The position numbers and the translations under genes were made by a program. Positions 12,001-20,797 of a stretch of DNA of 64,000 nt are shown here, in pieces; the first letter of the stretch is position 1, and each line of letters begins with the position of its first letter. The notes beneath the pieces are model-generated. The model saw only the letters and a program-made list of their open reading frames with translations, made no database searches and was not told where the DNA came from. The stretch comes from Acholoe squamosa (lineage: Eukaryota; Annelida; Polychaeta; Phyllodocida; Polynoidae), in contig OX439050.1 of the NCBI GenBank assembly GCA_949317995.1, forward strand, positions 17,810,061 to 17,874,060, written 5' to 3'.

Positions 12001-12829
12001 GCAGCGGAACCACATCCGCACGGTACATGAGGGTAAGAAGCGCAAGTATGTGTACCGGCATTACCCCAAGTATAAGAGAAAGACATTAATGTGTGAGCTT
12101 TGTGGTTACACCACCCCAGAGTTGTGCCGGCTTAAAAACCACAAGAAGTCAGTACACGAGGGGGACTACCCATATAAGTGTGACACGTGTGATTATAAGA
12201 CAAACGAGAATGCTGATATGAGACGTCACATGCACAAACATCAGGGTATAAAGCGCTACCCGTGTCAGTTCTGCACTTACAGGACAGACCAGCGCTGGCT
12301 TCTGGTTAACCACTGTCAGCGCCAACATGGAATCCAGCTGGAGAAGCAATCCCGCAATACGCGTGGCAGCGTCTGGTCAAACCAACGGCGGCGTAAGGAT
12401 GATAATAGTCAGCCCGAGGATGCTACTACACAAATGGCAGCCGCTACTACACAAATGGCAGCCCCAAGTATGGTGACACTGGAGACGGACTCAGGCCTGG
12501 CCTTCACACAGGAGATTGTGATAGAACAGGGTATGGGCGACTTTTATGTAAACCCACAAGATGGCTGCCTGGTTCCCATGGTAGCAAATCAGCAGGGTGA
12601 TGAGGTGGCTATGTATACTGTACATAACAATGGCACTGAGGAACAGATCACCATAGAGACGATTGAAGAGGAGACGCACGGCGGGGAGGTGGTGTATATT
12701 CAGGAGGATGGGACCGTACTGGACCAGGACCAAGCTGCACTCATGCTGCTTGCTGTAGGTCCTGGGGCTGCCAATGTAACACAGTTAGATATGGACAGTG
12801 CTGTACAGCTAGAGACAAACTATACGTAA
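9..12829 (+). CDS. AT-hook / C2H2 zinc-finger protein, 5' end uncertain
   Basis: Probable DNA-binding nuclear protein. Exons are 9-496, 4690-4867 and 10754-12829. Donors GTAAGT (497) and GTTAGT (4868) and acceptors TTTACAG (4689) and TTGCAG (10753) keep one frame (phase 2, then phase 0), giving 913 residues to the TAA at 12827. Exon 1 has two GRP cores with basic flanks (PGRPRK at residues 103-108, GRPRRK near 135). Exon 3 begins with a C2HC finger, has a second atypical finger near 11128, an acidic stretch, a finger near 11545, a third GRPRK core near 11735, then five C2H2 fingers between about 11865 and 12330. The C-terminal 160 residues are acidic with no known fold. The ATG at 9 is the first in frame, but AG at 13-14 could equally be an acceptor, so more exons may lie upstream. 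I do not recognise the orthologue. Splice joins are inferred from frame and consensus. Confidence 0.8.
699..1023. repeat. Dispersed repeat R1, copy 1
   Basis: Aligns in the same orientation with 8223-8567 with few differences, including the stretches CCATTCCTTCCTCAAACCTG and GGGGGGCATGTTCTTTAGGG. In both places a block of the same minisatellite follows downstream. Class unknown; no coding potential. Confidence 0.8.
1100..1269. mobile_element. MITE subfamily B, truncated copy
   Basis: Starts TACCGTAATCTCCCGCGTAT and carries the AAGGCGC form of the subterminal repeat found in the copies at 6261 and 13954. It is cut off where the next MITE begins at 1270, and its right end is missing. Confidence 0.75.
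1270..1672. mobile_element. MITE subfamily A with a nested insertion
   Basis: Begins TACCGTAATCTCCCGCGTAG and ends with the reverse complement CGCGGGAGATTACGGTA. Without the 160-bp element at 1492-1651 and its duplicated TATACG, it has the usual subfamily length of about 237 bp. Confidence 0.85.
1492..1651. mobile_element. CAGGG-type MITE nested in a MITE
   Basis: Perfect 16-bp terminal inverted repeats, CAGGGCTTTTGACAGG at the left and its complement at the right. Flanked by the direct repeat TATACG at 1486-1491 and 1652-1657, a single copy of which is present in uninterrupted copies of the host MITE. The CAGGG terminus suggests the hAT superfamily. Confidence 0.85.
1692..1928. mobile_element. 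MITE subfamily A, inserted in minisatellite
   Basis: 237 bp with inverted ends TACCGTAGACTCCCGCGTAT and CGCGGGAGATTAGGGTA. It interrupts the minisatellite phrase CAATTAGTCAATATAT exactly at its TA. Confidence 0.85.
1986..2223. mobile_element. MITE subfamily A, opposite orientation
   Basis: About 238 bp with inverted ends; internal motifs run in the reverse order to the copy at 2334. The empty site is readable at about 8993-9015, where ATATTAGTAATTACTCAC is uninterrupted. Confidence 0.85.
2334..2570. mobile_element. MITE subfamily A
   Basis: 237 bp, ends TACCGTAAACTCCCACGTAT and CGCGGGAGAATACGGTA. The empty counterpart is CAGCAATTAGTCAATATATA near 9110. Confidence 0.88.
2729..2965. mobile_element. 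MITE subfamily A
   Basis: 237 bp. Its flanks ATACATGG and GTAGTTACTTAC are joined by a single TA at 9265-9285, which shows that the element duplicated TA on insertion. Confidence 0.9.
3158..3393. mobile_element. MITE subfamily A
   Basis: 236 bp, very similar to the copy at 2729 across its whole length. It lies in the minisatellite phrase CAGCAAATAGTC, which is intact near 9420. Confidence 0.88.
3631..3911. mobile_element. TAA-flanked inverted-repeat MITE, copy 1
   Basis: Terminal inverted repeat of about 30 bp starting GGCCACACCAAAAAAATAAG and ending with its complement; TAA at 3628-3630 and 3912-3914. The interior is mostly A/T runs and is itself partly palindromic. A 3-bp TWA target with GG-starting ends is typical of PIF/Harbinger-derived MITEs. 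Confidence 0.85.
4910..5381. mobile_element. Old, interrupted member of the TACCGTA MITE group
   Basis: Degraded ends TACTGTAAATCCTCGC and GTGAGGATTTACGGTA enclose cognate subterminal phrases (TTATAGGATT, CCTATACGTGAG). The middle (about 5040-5265) is a different repeat that resembles 57035-57265 in the last ppp1r7 intron (shared phrases CATCCTTGTGATT and AACATTAATAAA). Confidence 0.55.
6114..6573. mobile_element. Old MITE split by a younger subfamily B copy
   Basis: Ends TACCGTAAATCTTCGCGTAT and GTGAGTATTTACAGTA. Its halves, 6114-6260 and 6513-6573, are separated by the insertion at 6261-6512. Confidence 0.6.
6261..6512. mobile_element. MITE subfamily B
   Basis: About 252 bp, starting TACCGTAATCTCCCGCGTAT and ending CGCGGGGATTACAGTA, with a G12 run in the middle and the phrase ACTATAGAACAGTACTAAAT shared by subfamily B copies. 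Confidence 0.8.
7205..7489. repeat. 80-bp tandem array with hairpins
   Basis: Units start at 7205, 7285, 7365 and 7445 (the last is truncated). Each contains a hairpin of the form GCCGCG-AAAA-CGCGGC. The differences between units in the stem are C-to-T changes at CpG positions that leave G-T pairs. Confidence 0.9.
7490..8010. repeat. Second 80-bp tandem array
   Basis: Units start at 7496, 7576, 7656, 7736, 7816, 7896 and 7976 (partial), each beginning CCTTGCTATAGT and containing GCATTGACGCTAGGAACTCA. The period equals that of the adjoining array although the sequence is different. Confidence 0.9.
8223..8567. repeat. Dispersed repeat R1, copy 2
   Basis: Direct-orientation copy of 699-1023, with a small insertion (ATTAGCATA) near 8466. 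Confidence 0.8.
8919..10203. repeat. Minisatellite block 2 with 438-bp higher-order repeat
   Basis: Built from the same short units as block 1. The marker AACAGAGAAATAGCCA recurs at 9129, 9567 and 10004, so the higher-order period is 437-438 bp. There are no MITE insertions in this block, which makes it the empty-site reference for block 1. ORFs within it are repeat translations, not genes. Confidence 0.9.
10204..10500. repeat. Inverted continuation of the minisatellite
   Basis: From about 10205 the same units run in the opposite orientation (TGACATATATTGACTAA, CAAATAGTGAGTAATTA), so the array switches direction at this point. Confidence 0.85.
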
Positions 12830-12926
12830 CACAGACCTCATGCTGCATATAAACCACCCAGATTGTACACATAGTATTCTTTTAAAATGAATTTAGGTCA
12901 ATTCATTCAACTCTGTTTATTTCAAT

Positions 12927-13163
12927 TACCGTAATCTCCCACGTAGAAGAGGCGCTGCGCGTATAAGACACACCCCAAACTCAGCACATGTATTTTCGCG
13001 TATAAGACGCACATTTTAAGGCTGAAATTTGTAAGATTAGTACATTTCTATAGTAAAATTACCCCTCGTATAAGACGCACCCCCCATTTCAGTACATCCT
13101 ATAAGACCCCCCAGCATTTTGTTTGGCCCAGAGGACGCGTCTTATATGCGGGAGTTTACGGTA
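12927..13163. mobile_element. MITE subfamily A, 3' of the zinc-finger gene
   Basis: 237 bp, starting TACCGTAATCTCCCACGTAG about 100 bp after the stop codon, so it may lie in the 3' UTR. Confidence 0.85.
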
Positions 13164-13269
13164 ATAGGATTAATGGTATGTAGGTCCAACCCATCGCCTA
13201 CCAAGTTCCCACTTTTCTATAGATGCATGCGTTCATACAATACTATTGGTTAAAATATGTGTTTGTAAT

Positions 13270-13569
13270 TACCGCAATCTCCCGCGTATAAGGCACGTCT
13301 TATACGGGGGTTTTTAGTTCTCATTGCATCCACAAGCACAAGGGGACTCCAAGACATTTCTTTTGATATGTTACATGCCCCCTTAGCCATAATAGGATAT
13401 ATGGGGACCCAGAGGGGTCTATGGGGCGCAAGTTACACATAGGTCTTTGAATTTTGAAAATTCATTCAGTAGAACCAAAGTTATAAATTTTTCTTTTTTT
13501 TTTAAATTTTCCAAAACACTAGGTGTGCCTTAAACGTGGGCTGCGCCTTATACACGGGAGATTATGGTA
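13270..13569. mobile_element. MITE subfamily C
   Basis: About 300 bp with TACCGCAATCTCCCGCGTAT and CACGGGAGATTATGGTA ends, but a different interior (TCTTTTGATATGTTACATGC, AAAATTCATTCAGTAGAACC) shared in inverted orientation with 49889-50162. Confidence 0.8.
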
Positions 13570-13953
13570 ATAGGATAATTAAGATTTAGTCCATGAAAAA
13601 CACATTCAATGTGAAAAGTGCACAGACGGATTAGAACATCATAAAAACATTGTTGATAGCTTGGAATTTGGATTTTACGCTCAAACCAACAAGACTGGGT
13701 AATTTTTTGTGCCAGAATGAGGACCTAAAGTAGGACGAGTGCTAATAGAGGAAGAGTCCATTTATTGCCTCAAATATGATATTTTTTCTAGTCGTTAAAT
13801 GTGTGTCTGATAATACTCCAGTGTTTTGAAAATACTACAAAGTTGGTTCTTTATTGCCATTTTGGTTGTGGGACCTCTAGGCATCCTCTCTAATACATGT
13901 ACATATTTATGTCGTTCGACAGACATATTGAAAATACACTGTGATATTGTGTG

Positions 13954-14202
13954 TACCGTAATCTCCTGCGTATAAGGCGCAGCCCGCTTATAAGGTGCAC
14001 CCCCAACTAAGGGAGGCCTGTCCCACTTATAAGGCACACCCCTAAGGGCAGATTTTTGTTAATTTAGTACTGTTCTATAGTAAAAATACCCCCCCTCTAT
14101 AAGGCGCACCCCAAACTCAAGGCAATGTCCCTCCCATGTATAAGACTCAGCAGCATTTTGTTTGGCGTATAAGACGCGCCTTATACGCGGGAGTGTACGG
14201 TA
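13954..14202. mobile_element. MITE subfamily B
   Basis: About 249 bp, the opposite orientation to 6261-6512, ends TACCGTAATCTCCTGCGTAT and CGCGGGAGTGTACGGTA. The stretch 13570-13953 before it shows nothing recognisable. Confidence 0.8.
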
Positions 14203-14236
14203 TCAGGTTATCGAGTGGCAGCTTTTTATATTCATA

Positions 14237-14352
14237 TTTTGGAATTTTGGGAAACTTAGCGTAGGGAAGTTGAAGTAAAACTTCTTATTTTACCGAGGGA
14301 ATACGGGGTATTGGAGGAACAGATGAGAAACGAACGAGGGCGGTCACATGAC
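14237..14352 (-). repeat. Right inverted terminal repeat of DIRS A
   Basis: From 14293 it reads TTTTACCGAGGGAATACGG and continues through ACGAGGGCGGTCACATG, matching in inverted orientation the left end at 30266-30205. The outer 14237-14292 is an extension beyond the left-end homology, as in the Dictyostelium element DIRS-1. Confidence 0.7.
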
Positions 14353-14483
14353 GACAGACTTGAAAACCTAAAATCTATGAGTAGAAAAACACACACAATT
14401 TTCTGGAAACAAACCAGATTAGACATTTCAATTTTTTATATAATAATATTAACCTCGAAAGAATATGGGAAGGGTGGGAAGGG

Positions 14484-14615
14484 CATCTGTTCCTCCAATA
14501 CCCCATATTCCCTCGGTAAAATAAGAAGTTTTACTTCAACTTCCCTACAGTAAGTTTCCCAAAATTCCAAAATTTTACCTCGGGAATACCTCGGGTATTT
14601 CCGGAACCGATGAGA
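14484..14615 (-). repeat. Internal complementary region of DIRS A
   Basis: 14484-14572 is the reverse complement of the right end 14237-14326, and 14573-14615 is the reverse complement of the left end 30233-30265 (CTCGGGTATTTCCGGAACCG) with an extra 11-bp repeat. Together it is the complement of the junction expected if the element ends were joined in a circle. Confidence 0.75.
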
Positions 14616-14840
14616 TGTTGAAAGCGAATGTGTTTTTCTAGTCATAAAGATTTTTGGCTATTATCAATAATTCTCAATTATTATCAATTTAATTAACCAA
14701 GACCAATACAGAATCAATTCAACACCTTTAATTTTCTGACCTTGGTTAAAGCACAGTACACTAGTAATCTGGAGTAGTCAAATAACCAACCAATGCAATT
14801 AATACACCAGATAACCCATACATTTGAACGTTCAACAAAT

Positions 14841-16082
14841 CTAATCTGCTAGTCTCAGCAAATTTGTAGCTACATGCTCTGTATCAACCTCGATGGGCTT
14901 GTTGTAGAATTTCCGATATAAGTCAGCTGACTTCCACCCTGCCAGGCGCATTACGGCATTCAAGCAGGATCCTACCTTGGTGGAAGCTGAAGCCCCATGG
15001 GTAGAGTGGGCCTTCCAACGTGAAGTGTCAATCTCAGCCATGTCTAGAGTGGCAATGGTCCACCTGGCCAGGGTATCCCTACTGATTCCGTCATGAGGCA
15101 AAATGTAACTCATAAGGAGCTGCAGTGGATTTCCTAGAGGTGGAAGGTTCAGCTTCCTCCTAAGTCGTTCAGACTTTTCACGGACCTTTTGCCTCCAAGT
15201 GAGATATGCCTTGAGGGTGCTGACCACACAGAGCTTTTCATTTAGGATGTAGGGTCGCAAGACCACAGTGTTTAAAGGGTCACCCACTCTGTTAGACTTT
15301 AACAGAGTACTGAGTCTGAAGACAGCATTTCTGTCCTCCCAAGACAGTTCATCTGTCCTTAACGCTAAGATTGTCTGCCCTCTTTGAGATGTGACAAGTA
15401 GAATTAAGACAGCTAGTTTCAACGATAATTTCTTAAGTGACAAAGAACTGTTATCCCCCTAACTTTTGAACAACTTGAATACCTTTGTAATGTCCCAAAA
15501 CGTGTCATACCTTGGTCCACAAGGTCTATCTTTGTATATACCCTTCACCATATGGCAAATGTTTGGATGCTGCCCAATAGGCGCCCCATCTACCTGTGGT
15601 AACAGGGTTCCCAAAGCACATCGTGCCACATTCATAACTCCGTGACCTACTCCCGAGTCATACAAGGTTCTCATAAATTTACACACTTGTGGCATAGTGC
15701 CCTTCATCCAGTTATAACCCCGTTCAACACAGAAAACTATCCATTTGTTTATGTAAGTCGTATAAAGTTTTCTTGTAGATGGTCTCCAAGCTTTTATCAT
15801 AAGGTCAATGGAAGCCTTGTCATACCCTTCCTTTTGGAGGTGTCGCCTCAGAAAAGGAAAGCTATAATTGGTAGACTTCCTATGAACTGTAGGCTTGTAG
15901 GGGCCCCATGAGGTAGTAGGTTGTTTTTTCTCTTGCGGAACCGTACGAAGTCCACCGCATACTTGTGGGCTTTTGCCTTCCAGGGTTGACTCTCCCAATC
16001 CGGCATCATGAGGATTGCTCTTGCCCCTGCCCTCAATATGCGTTGAAGCACTCGGCCTGCAATGCTGAACGGAGGAAAACAA
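14841..16082 (-). pseudogene. DIRS A tyrosine recombinase, inactivated
   Basis: Would recombine the circular DNA copy of the element into the genome. The N-terminal part (16082-15459, about 207 codons) has the helical DNA-binding arm (TRKLYTTYINKWIVFCVERG). One in-frame TAG at 15459-15461 separates it from the catalytic part (15443-14841, 200 residues). The first arginine motif (SQRGQTI) and the tyrosine motif (YRKFYNKPI) are present, but the HxxR position reads H-S-T-H, with codon CAT, which one G-to-A change from CGT explains. The 5' end overlaps the RNase H ORF by 235 bp, usual for DIRS elements. Confidence 0.8.
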
Positions 16083-17612
16083 TATAAGAGCTTATTAGGC
16101 CATGTGAATGAGAAAGAGTGAACTTTCCATGCTTCTGGTTCTGGCCTACGTGACACAAAACATTGAACTTTACAATTTGTTCTAGAGGCGAACATGTCCA
16201 CCTGAGGCCTCCCAAACCTTTCACAAATCATTTCAAAAATTGAGTCATTTATCTCCCACTCAGTCTCATCTTGGAAATGGCATGACTCATGATCAGCGAT
16301 GACATTATCCACTCCAGGCACATGAGCCGCTGTCAACCAGATCCCTCTAGACTCACACCAGTTCCAGATGTTTCTTGATACCAGATTACACATTGGAGAC
16401 TGCAGCCCTCCCATATGTGTCACATATGCAAGTGGTATTATCCGTCATGACCCTAAGTCCTTTTATATGTGCAGGCCCATATTGAACTCCTGCCGAGTAA
16501 GCTACCATAAGACCTATGAGAGATGCAACCTCCCTGATTTTTGGCTTGACTTTCCCCAGCAGCAAGTAGGAATCTGACATGAATTTGTCTACCTTCTCCT
16601 GAGTTGGAGTGAGTGAGTGAGTAATAGATGTTTAACGCCATTTCGACAGCTAAGGTCATATTCATGGCGAGGACTACATTACACAATTTCACAGAGGAAT
16701 GTGTCAGTGCCCGCGCATATGTGCACCACACACATCCTGAGGGGATAGAAAAGAGGAGAAATAGACCCTTTTAAGTGGGCTAGGGAAGCCCCTCTCCTGA
16801 GTTGGATATATAGACATATCCACAGAGTCAATCCAAAAACCCAAGAAAATCACCCTTTGTGAGGCTACAAAGGCTGACTTATCTGGATGAATAACAAAGC
16901 CTAACCCGTCCAGGGTTTCACACACTCTTCTGATAGATTGCTCACAACCTTCTTTTGACTCATGCATAATAAAAGAATCGTCAATGTAGGGGAAGCAGAT
17001 GTGTCCCTCCTCCCTTAGCTTTGCAAAGGGGGGAGTGAGCAACTTATTGAATACTCTTGGTGCACATGAAAGACCGTTTGGCATCCTTACAAACTGGTAG
17101 AGGACCCCATTCCACCTGAACTTCAGAAATTTACGATAATCTTCTCGTACAGGGATGGAGTAATAGGCATCCTTTAAATGTACACTCCCCATAAAACAAT
17201 TAGGGGTGACAAGGTCCACAGCAGTTTGTAGGGATGCCATCTTAAAATGCTCATACATGACCTGCTTGTTTATATCTGTCAAATCCAATATAAGCCTGTA
17301 ATCTCCATTGGGCTTGGGACGTAGGAAAACATTGGAGATGAATTCGCCCTGTTCATGTACAGAAAACTCAATAATACCCTTAGCTACCATTTTCTCTACT
17401 TCCTTATCCATAAAGGCCACCTCGAACGGATCAAGTTTATATGGAGGAGGCACCCAGTCCTGGGATGGTAAGGCATTAAAGTCAATGGTGACACTCTGAG
17501 ACATGGCTAAGATCCAAGGGTCCTTGGTGAGTTTAAACCAAGCATCAGCACACTTCAGAATGTTACCCCCTTGAAAGGATTGGACAGTGTTATGTAGTGG
17601 AAAGGGACTCAC
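15848..17612 (-). pseudogene. DIRS A reverse transcriptase / RNase H, broken
   Basis: RT motifs run from 17612: NVFLRPKPNGDYRLILDL, the KDAYYSIPV motif, MPNGLSCAPRVF and the catalytic box FPYIDDSF (near 16980). The frame is interrupted by a 184-bp SINE-like insertion at 16609-16792. It resumes with KPKIREVASLIGLMVAYS (16580-16386), then jumps from HIKGL directly to DNTT. Compared with element B, about 115 residues including the start of RNase H (FTDASDDGWGAH in B) are missing. A frameshift follows and the C-terminal part reads in 16423-15848 (HVPGVDNVIAD, EVDMFASR-like). Not functional. Confidence 0.85.
16609..16792 (-). mobile_element. SINE-like element, copy 1 (tail type 1)
   Basis: 184 bp flanked by the perfect direct repeat TCTCCTGAGTTGGA at 16595-16608 and 16793-16806. 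On the minus strand it starts GGGGCTTCCCTAGCCCACTT and ends in a (ACTC)n tail after GTCGAAATGGCGTTAAACAT. The duplication of 14 bp and simple-repeat tail indicate retroposition. I see no convincing pol III B box, so the origin of the head is open. Confidence 0.85.
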
Positions 17613-17617
17613 CTGCC

Positions 17618-19131
17618 CTACTTGGGCCCCTTCTTGGAAAAACCCTGTTGGGTTTGCTGCTGCTGACCTTGGCCCTGAGGACGAGGTGCTTTGAAGCGGT
17701 AACCCTGGCCTTGTGTCTCGTAATTCTGAGAGTAAGTCTGCCGGTAGCCATGAGCAACTTGAAATCTCGGCTGAGCGTATTGATGGCGCGGAGCGGGGTA
17801 GCGGCCCCTAGGGCCCTGGACATAGTAGTGGTTTTGTCCATAAGGGTGCCTAGGTCCCCAGGCTTGAGCAGGTGCTGTGCCCATGACCTTCTGCCTCTTA
17901 GACTGGGAATGAGAATCCTGAGACCCTGGGCGTTTAGACGCTAGAACCTTGACTGAGATCTTCTTGTCCTCCTCAGCTTGCTTAATACGAGCCTCCAGGT
18001 TACCCCCAAAAAGCCATTGGGGGTACCCGTCAATGTTGGTCTTGGTGAGCGCCTTAGCATAAGGCTTAGCCAGAAAAGGAAGTCCCTCCTCTTTACCGAT
18101 AGCCAATTGCACACATTGACCAGTAATCCGGTTGCCTTATTGAAATCCCTTCCAAATGCATCCAGTTGTTGGTCCTCGGGCCCTTTCTCCAACATCATCG
18201 AGCCTAACGGTGCCATAGCTGCAATGGCCGAGACCACCCCCTTCTGCAGGGTCTGAAGAGAAACATCCAGCATACGCACTGCCACATTCTTGGAAAGCGC
18301 CTCAGAGTTTAAAATTGCTTCCTCTAGTTTAGGCGCTACCAGTCTCTGCACATTTGAGGGCCTAGGAAATTCTTTAGTCGCTTTCTCTAAGTCCTGGGCA
18401 ATATAAGTCTCTTCAAAATAGGAATTGATGGCATCCGAGAGGGCTTCATGTATGGTGGGGCCTTCCTTGGTTAGTTCCGCTTTTTCCCGTCTGTAGGACT
18501 GGATACTCTCAGCTAGGCTTCCAGTTAGCCCCTTGAGATGGTCAATTGGAGGTGGCTTAGCCTTTGACGACTGTGCCTCAAAATCACCCTGCACAGAAGC
18601 CACTTCCTCATCATCAACCACTGACATAGCATGTGCCTGTCCATGTTGGCCTAGAACCACATAACCCTGACCTTCCTCCTCTACTGGTTCACACTGGTAG
18701 GCCATGTGATCCATACCATAGGCATAATCCATTGGTTGATAAGGTTCCTGATAGTATTCATAACCCTGTTGGTAGTAGGGCATAGGAGGAACCCACCTTT
18801 GAGGTGGCTGCTAGATCAACACCACAGGTGCACTGGAAGTCTCAGTAGTTTGAACTTCAGGCTCCTTCTCAGAGTTAACAGGGCTCACAGTCTCTTTCTC
18901 AGAACCCTTATCTTTAGAATGTCTAGATGAAGATGAAGAGCTGGAACTCCCTGAACTAGAGTTCTTGTGTGCTTTCTTTCTCCACAGCAGTGGGACTGGA
19001 CTGTGATGTACTTGCCATCCTGGAAAAAGACCAGAAATAAAAGATAAGAAACTAGCGACATGGTCGCGGTATGTACTTAGAGCAGGACTACAAACCAGTG
19101 TACCTGAAGTAGACCGGGGTAGCAATATCAT
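17618..19131 (-). pseudogene. DIRS A gag-like ORF, broken
   Basis: Encodes the presumed capsid-like protein of element A. The reading frame 19131-18811 (serine-rich, SSSGSSSSSSSSRHSKDKG) is followed after one TAG codon by 18783-17941 in the same frame (YYQQGYEYYQEPYQ), then a frameshift into 18112-17618, whose end is rich in Q, G, Y and P. It aligns in layout with the 521-residue ORF of element B and ends 6 bp before the RT start. The start at 19131 is only the most upstream ATG; the true one may be later. Confidence 0.65.
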
Positions 19132-19153
19132 AACATAATACGCTTTTAGTTCG

Positions 19154-19460
19154 CCGTAACGGTCAATGTTGGCTTTTCCGCGGACCTAGAGTTGACCGCG
19201 TGTGGCGGTACTTAGAGCATACAGAGATTAAACTCCCTGTTGCTATGGTAGGATATCTCTAAGCCAGTCTACTCTAGGTAGCTCCGCGAGTGTCCTACTT
19301 TAGGTAACGGTCAATGTTGACTTTTCCCCGGACCTAGAGTTGACCGCGTGTGGCGGTACTAAGCGCATACAGAGGTTAAACTCCCTGTTGCTATGGTAGG
19401 ATATGTCTAAGCCGGTCTACTCTAGGTAGCTCCGGTGTGTCCTACTTTAGGTATGCAGGT
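19154..19460 (-). repeat. 154-bp tandem duplication in DIRS A leader
   Basis: Two copies, 19154-19307 and 19308-19460, sharing CGGTCAATGTTG, CCTAGAGTTGACCGCGTGTG and CTCCCTGTTGCTATGGTAGG. The rest of 19132-19692 is non-coding leader. Confidence 0.85.
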
Positions 19461-19862
19461 ACAACGACGCTGGTGGCCGGCGAGCCCCAACGGACAATTT
19501 TTTCCCCATCGATATTGACAAAAAATGCCCGAAAACCGTGAAAAGAAGGCAAAAAAGGGTGCCAAACATCAGGGAATGCTCAAGAGCCCCTGTAAGATCC
19601 CTGTAACGAGAGAATTCCAGCGGAATTCCTCCAGGAATTTGTAAAATAGTAGAATTTGACGAAACTTACCTGTAAGTTGCTGTAAAATTAGGATTTTACC
19701 GAGGGCCGGGGTGATTATACGAGAACGAGGCCGGGCCGCGCATGCGCAGTCAGATCTTCAGAGCCAGTTGGAGAGGTTAAACCACTTAACTAATAACACA
19801 GTTAAATAGTGAACTGATAACTCAGTTCATAAGACTAATAGAATTTTGAGTGAAAATTGTGA

Positions 19863-20797
19863 TTATACCGGGCCGTGGTGGGAGGGCGTATAATCACCCC
19901 GGCACCACGAAGTTTCAAATGATAGGCTAGTGACTTCTAACGCAACAATAGTTTGACCCCTTTGTGAGGTAGTCAACAGTAGCAGTATAGCTAGTTTCAA
20001 CGACAACTCTCGTAACGTCATATGTACATTGCTTTTCCACTCTTTAAGGAATGTCAAGACTGCCCCTACATCCCAGAATGTTGGATATTTAGGGCCTGGC
20101 GGGTTTCTCTCATAAGCACCCTTGGTGAGCCAACATACATCTCTATGTTGGCCCACCGTGATGCCCCCTGACAAGGGACGGGCTTCCCTAGCCCACTTAA
20201 AAGGGTCTATATCTCCTCTTTCCTCTCCCCTCAGGATGTGTGTGGTGCACATATGCGCGGGCACTGACACATTCCTCTGTTAGATTATCAACTTGTGAAG
20301 CACGGGATAGCCACTTAGTGCCGCTAAAGTGCTGTAAAACACAAATCAATCAATCAATCAAACCCTGACAAGGGAAGAACTGCGGACAGTGCACTTCTGG
20401 CCACAGACAGTGCGCTGTGCCCCAGCCCTTCCTTCTGCAGTCTACGTAGGAAGGCACAAACTTCCGGCAACGAGGGTTTAAGAATGTGAATGTTCTTTTC
20501 CAAACAGAAATCCGTCCACTTACGTATGTACGTGGAGTATGTCTTTTCGGTAGTGCGCCGAAATGCGTCTAAAATTAACCCGACAGTGCCTTTGGTATAG
20601 CCTTCTTTTCTGAGCCTTTTACTCAACAAATCAGAAAAGCCGCCAGGCCTAAGGTCCCTATTTCGACAGTCCTTCTTGGCTTTCCGTGCGGACGGAGATT
20701 TCCTTTTCGGCTTCTGAATTCTAATTTCCTGGTTGCTATCCGGGTTAACCGGCCCCACCAGGTTTGGCCTTTCCATTTGGGGGCCACTACCACACAC
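19863..20797 (-). pseudogene. DIRS B tyrosine recombinase, split and truncated
   Basis: The N-terminal arm reads in 20797-20376 (GYTKGTVGLILDAFRRTTEKTYSTYIRK). A 184-bp SINE-like insertion interrupts it, and the frame resumes about 20178 with VGQHRDVCWLTKGAYERNPPGP and reaches the first arginine motif TSQRGQTIVAL. After ALEVTSLSFE it runs into terminal-repeat-like DNA (19863-19905) and stops, so the HxxR and tyrosine residues are absent. The 5' end overlaps the RT/RNase H frame (20623-20797). Confidence 0.8.
20179..20362 (+). mobile_element. SINE-like element, copy 2 (tail type 2)
   Basis: 184 bp flanked by CCCTGACAAGGGA at 20166-20178 and 20363-20375. Its first 102 or so bases match copies 1 and 3 almost exactly, but the rest differs and ends CTAAAGTGCTGTAAAACAC plus (AATC)n. 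Orientation is antisense to element B. Confidence 0.85.
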
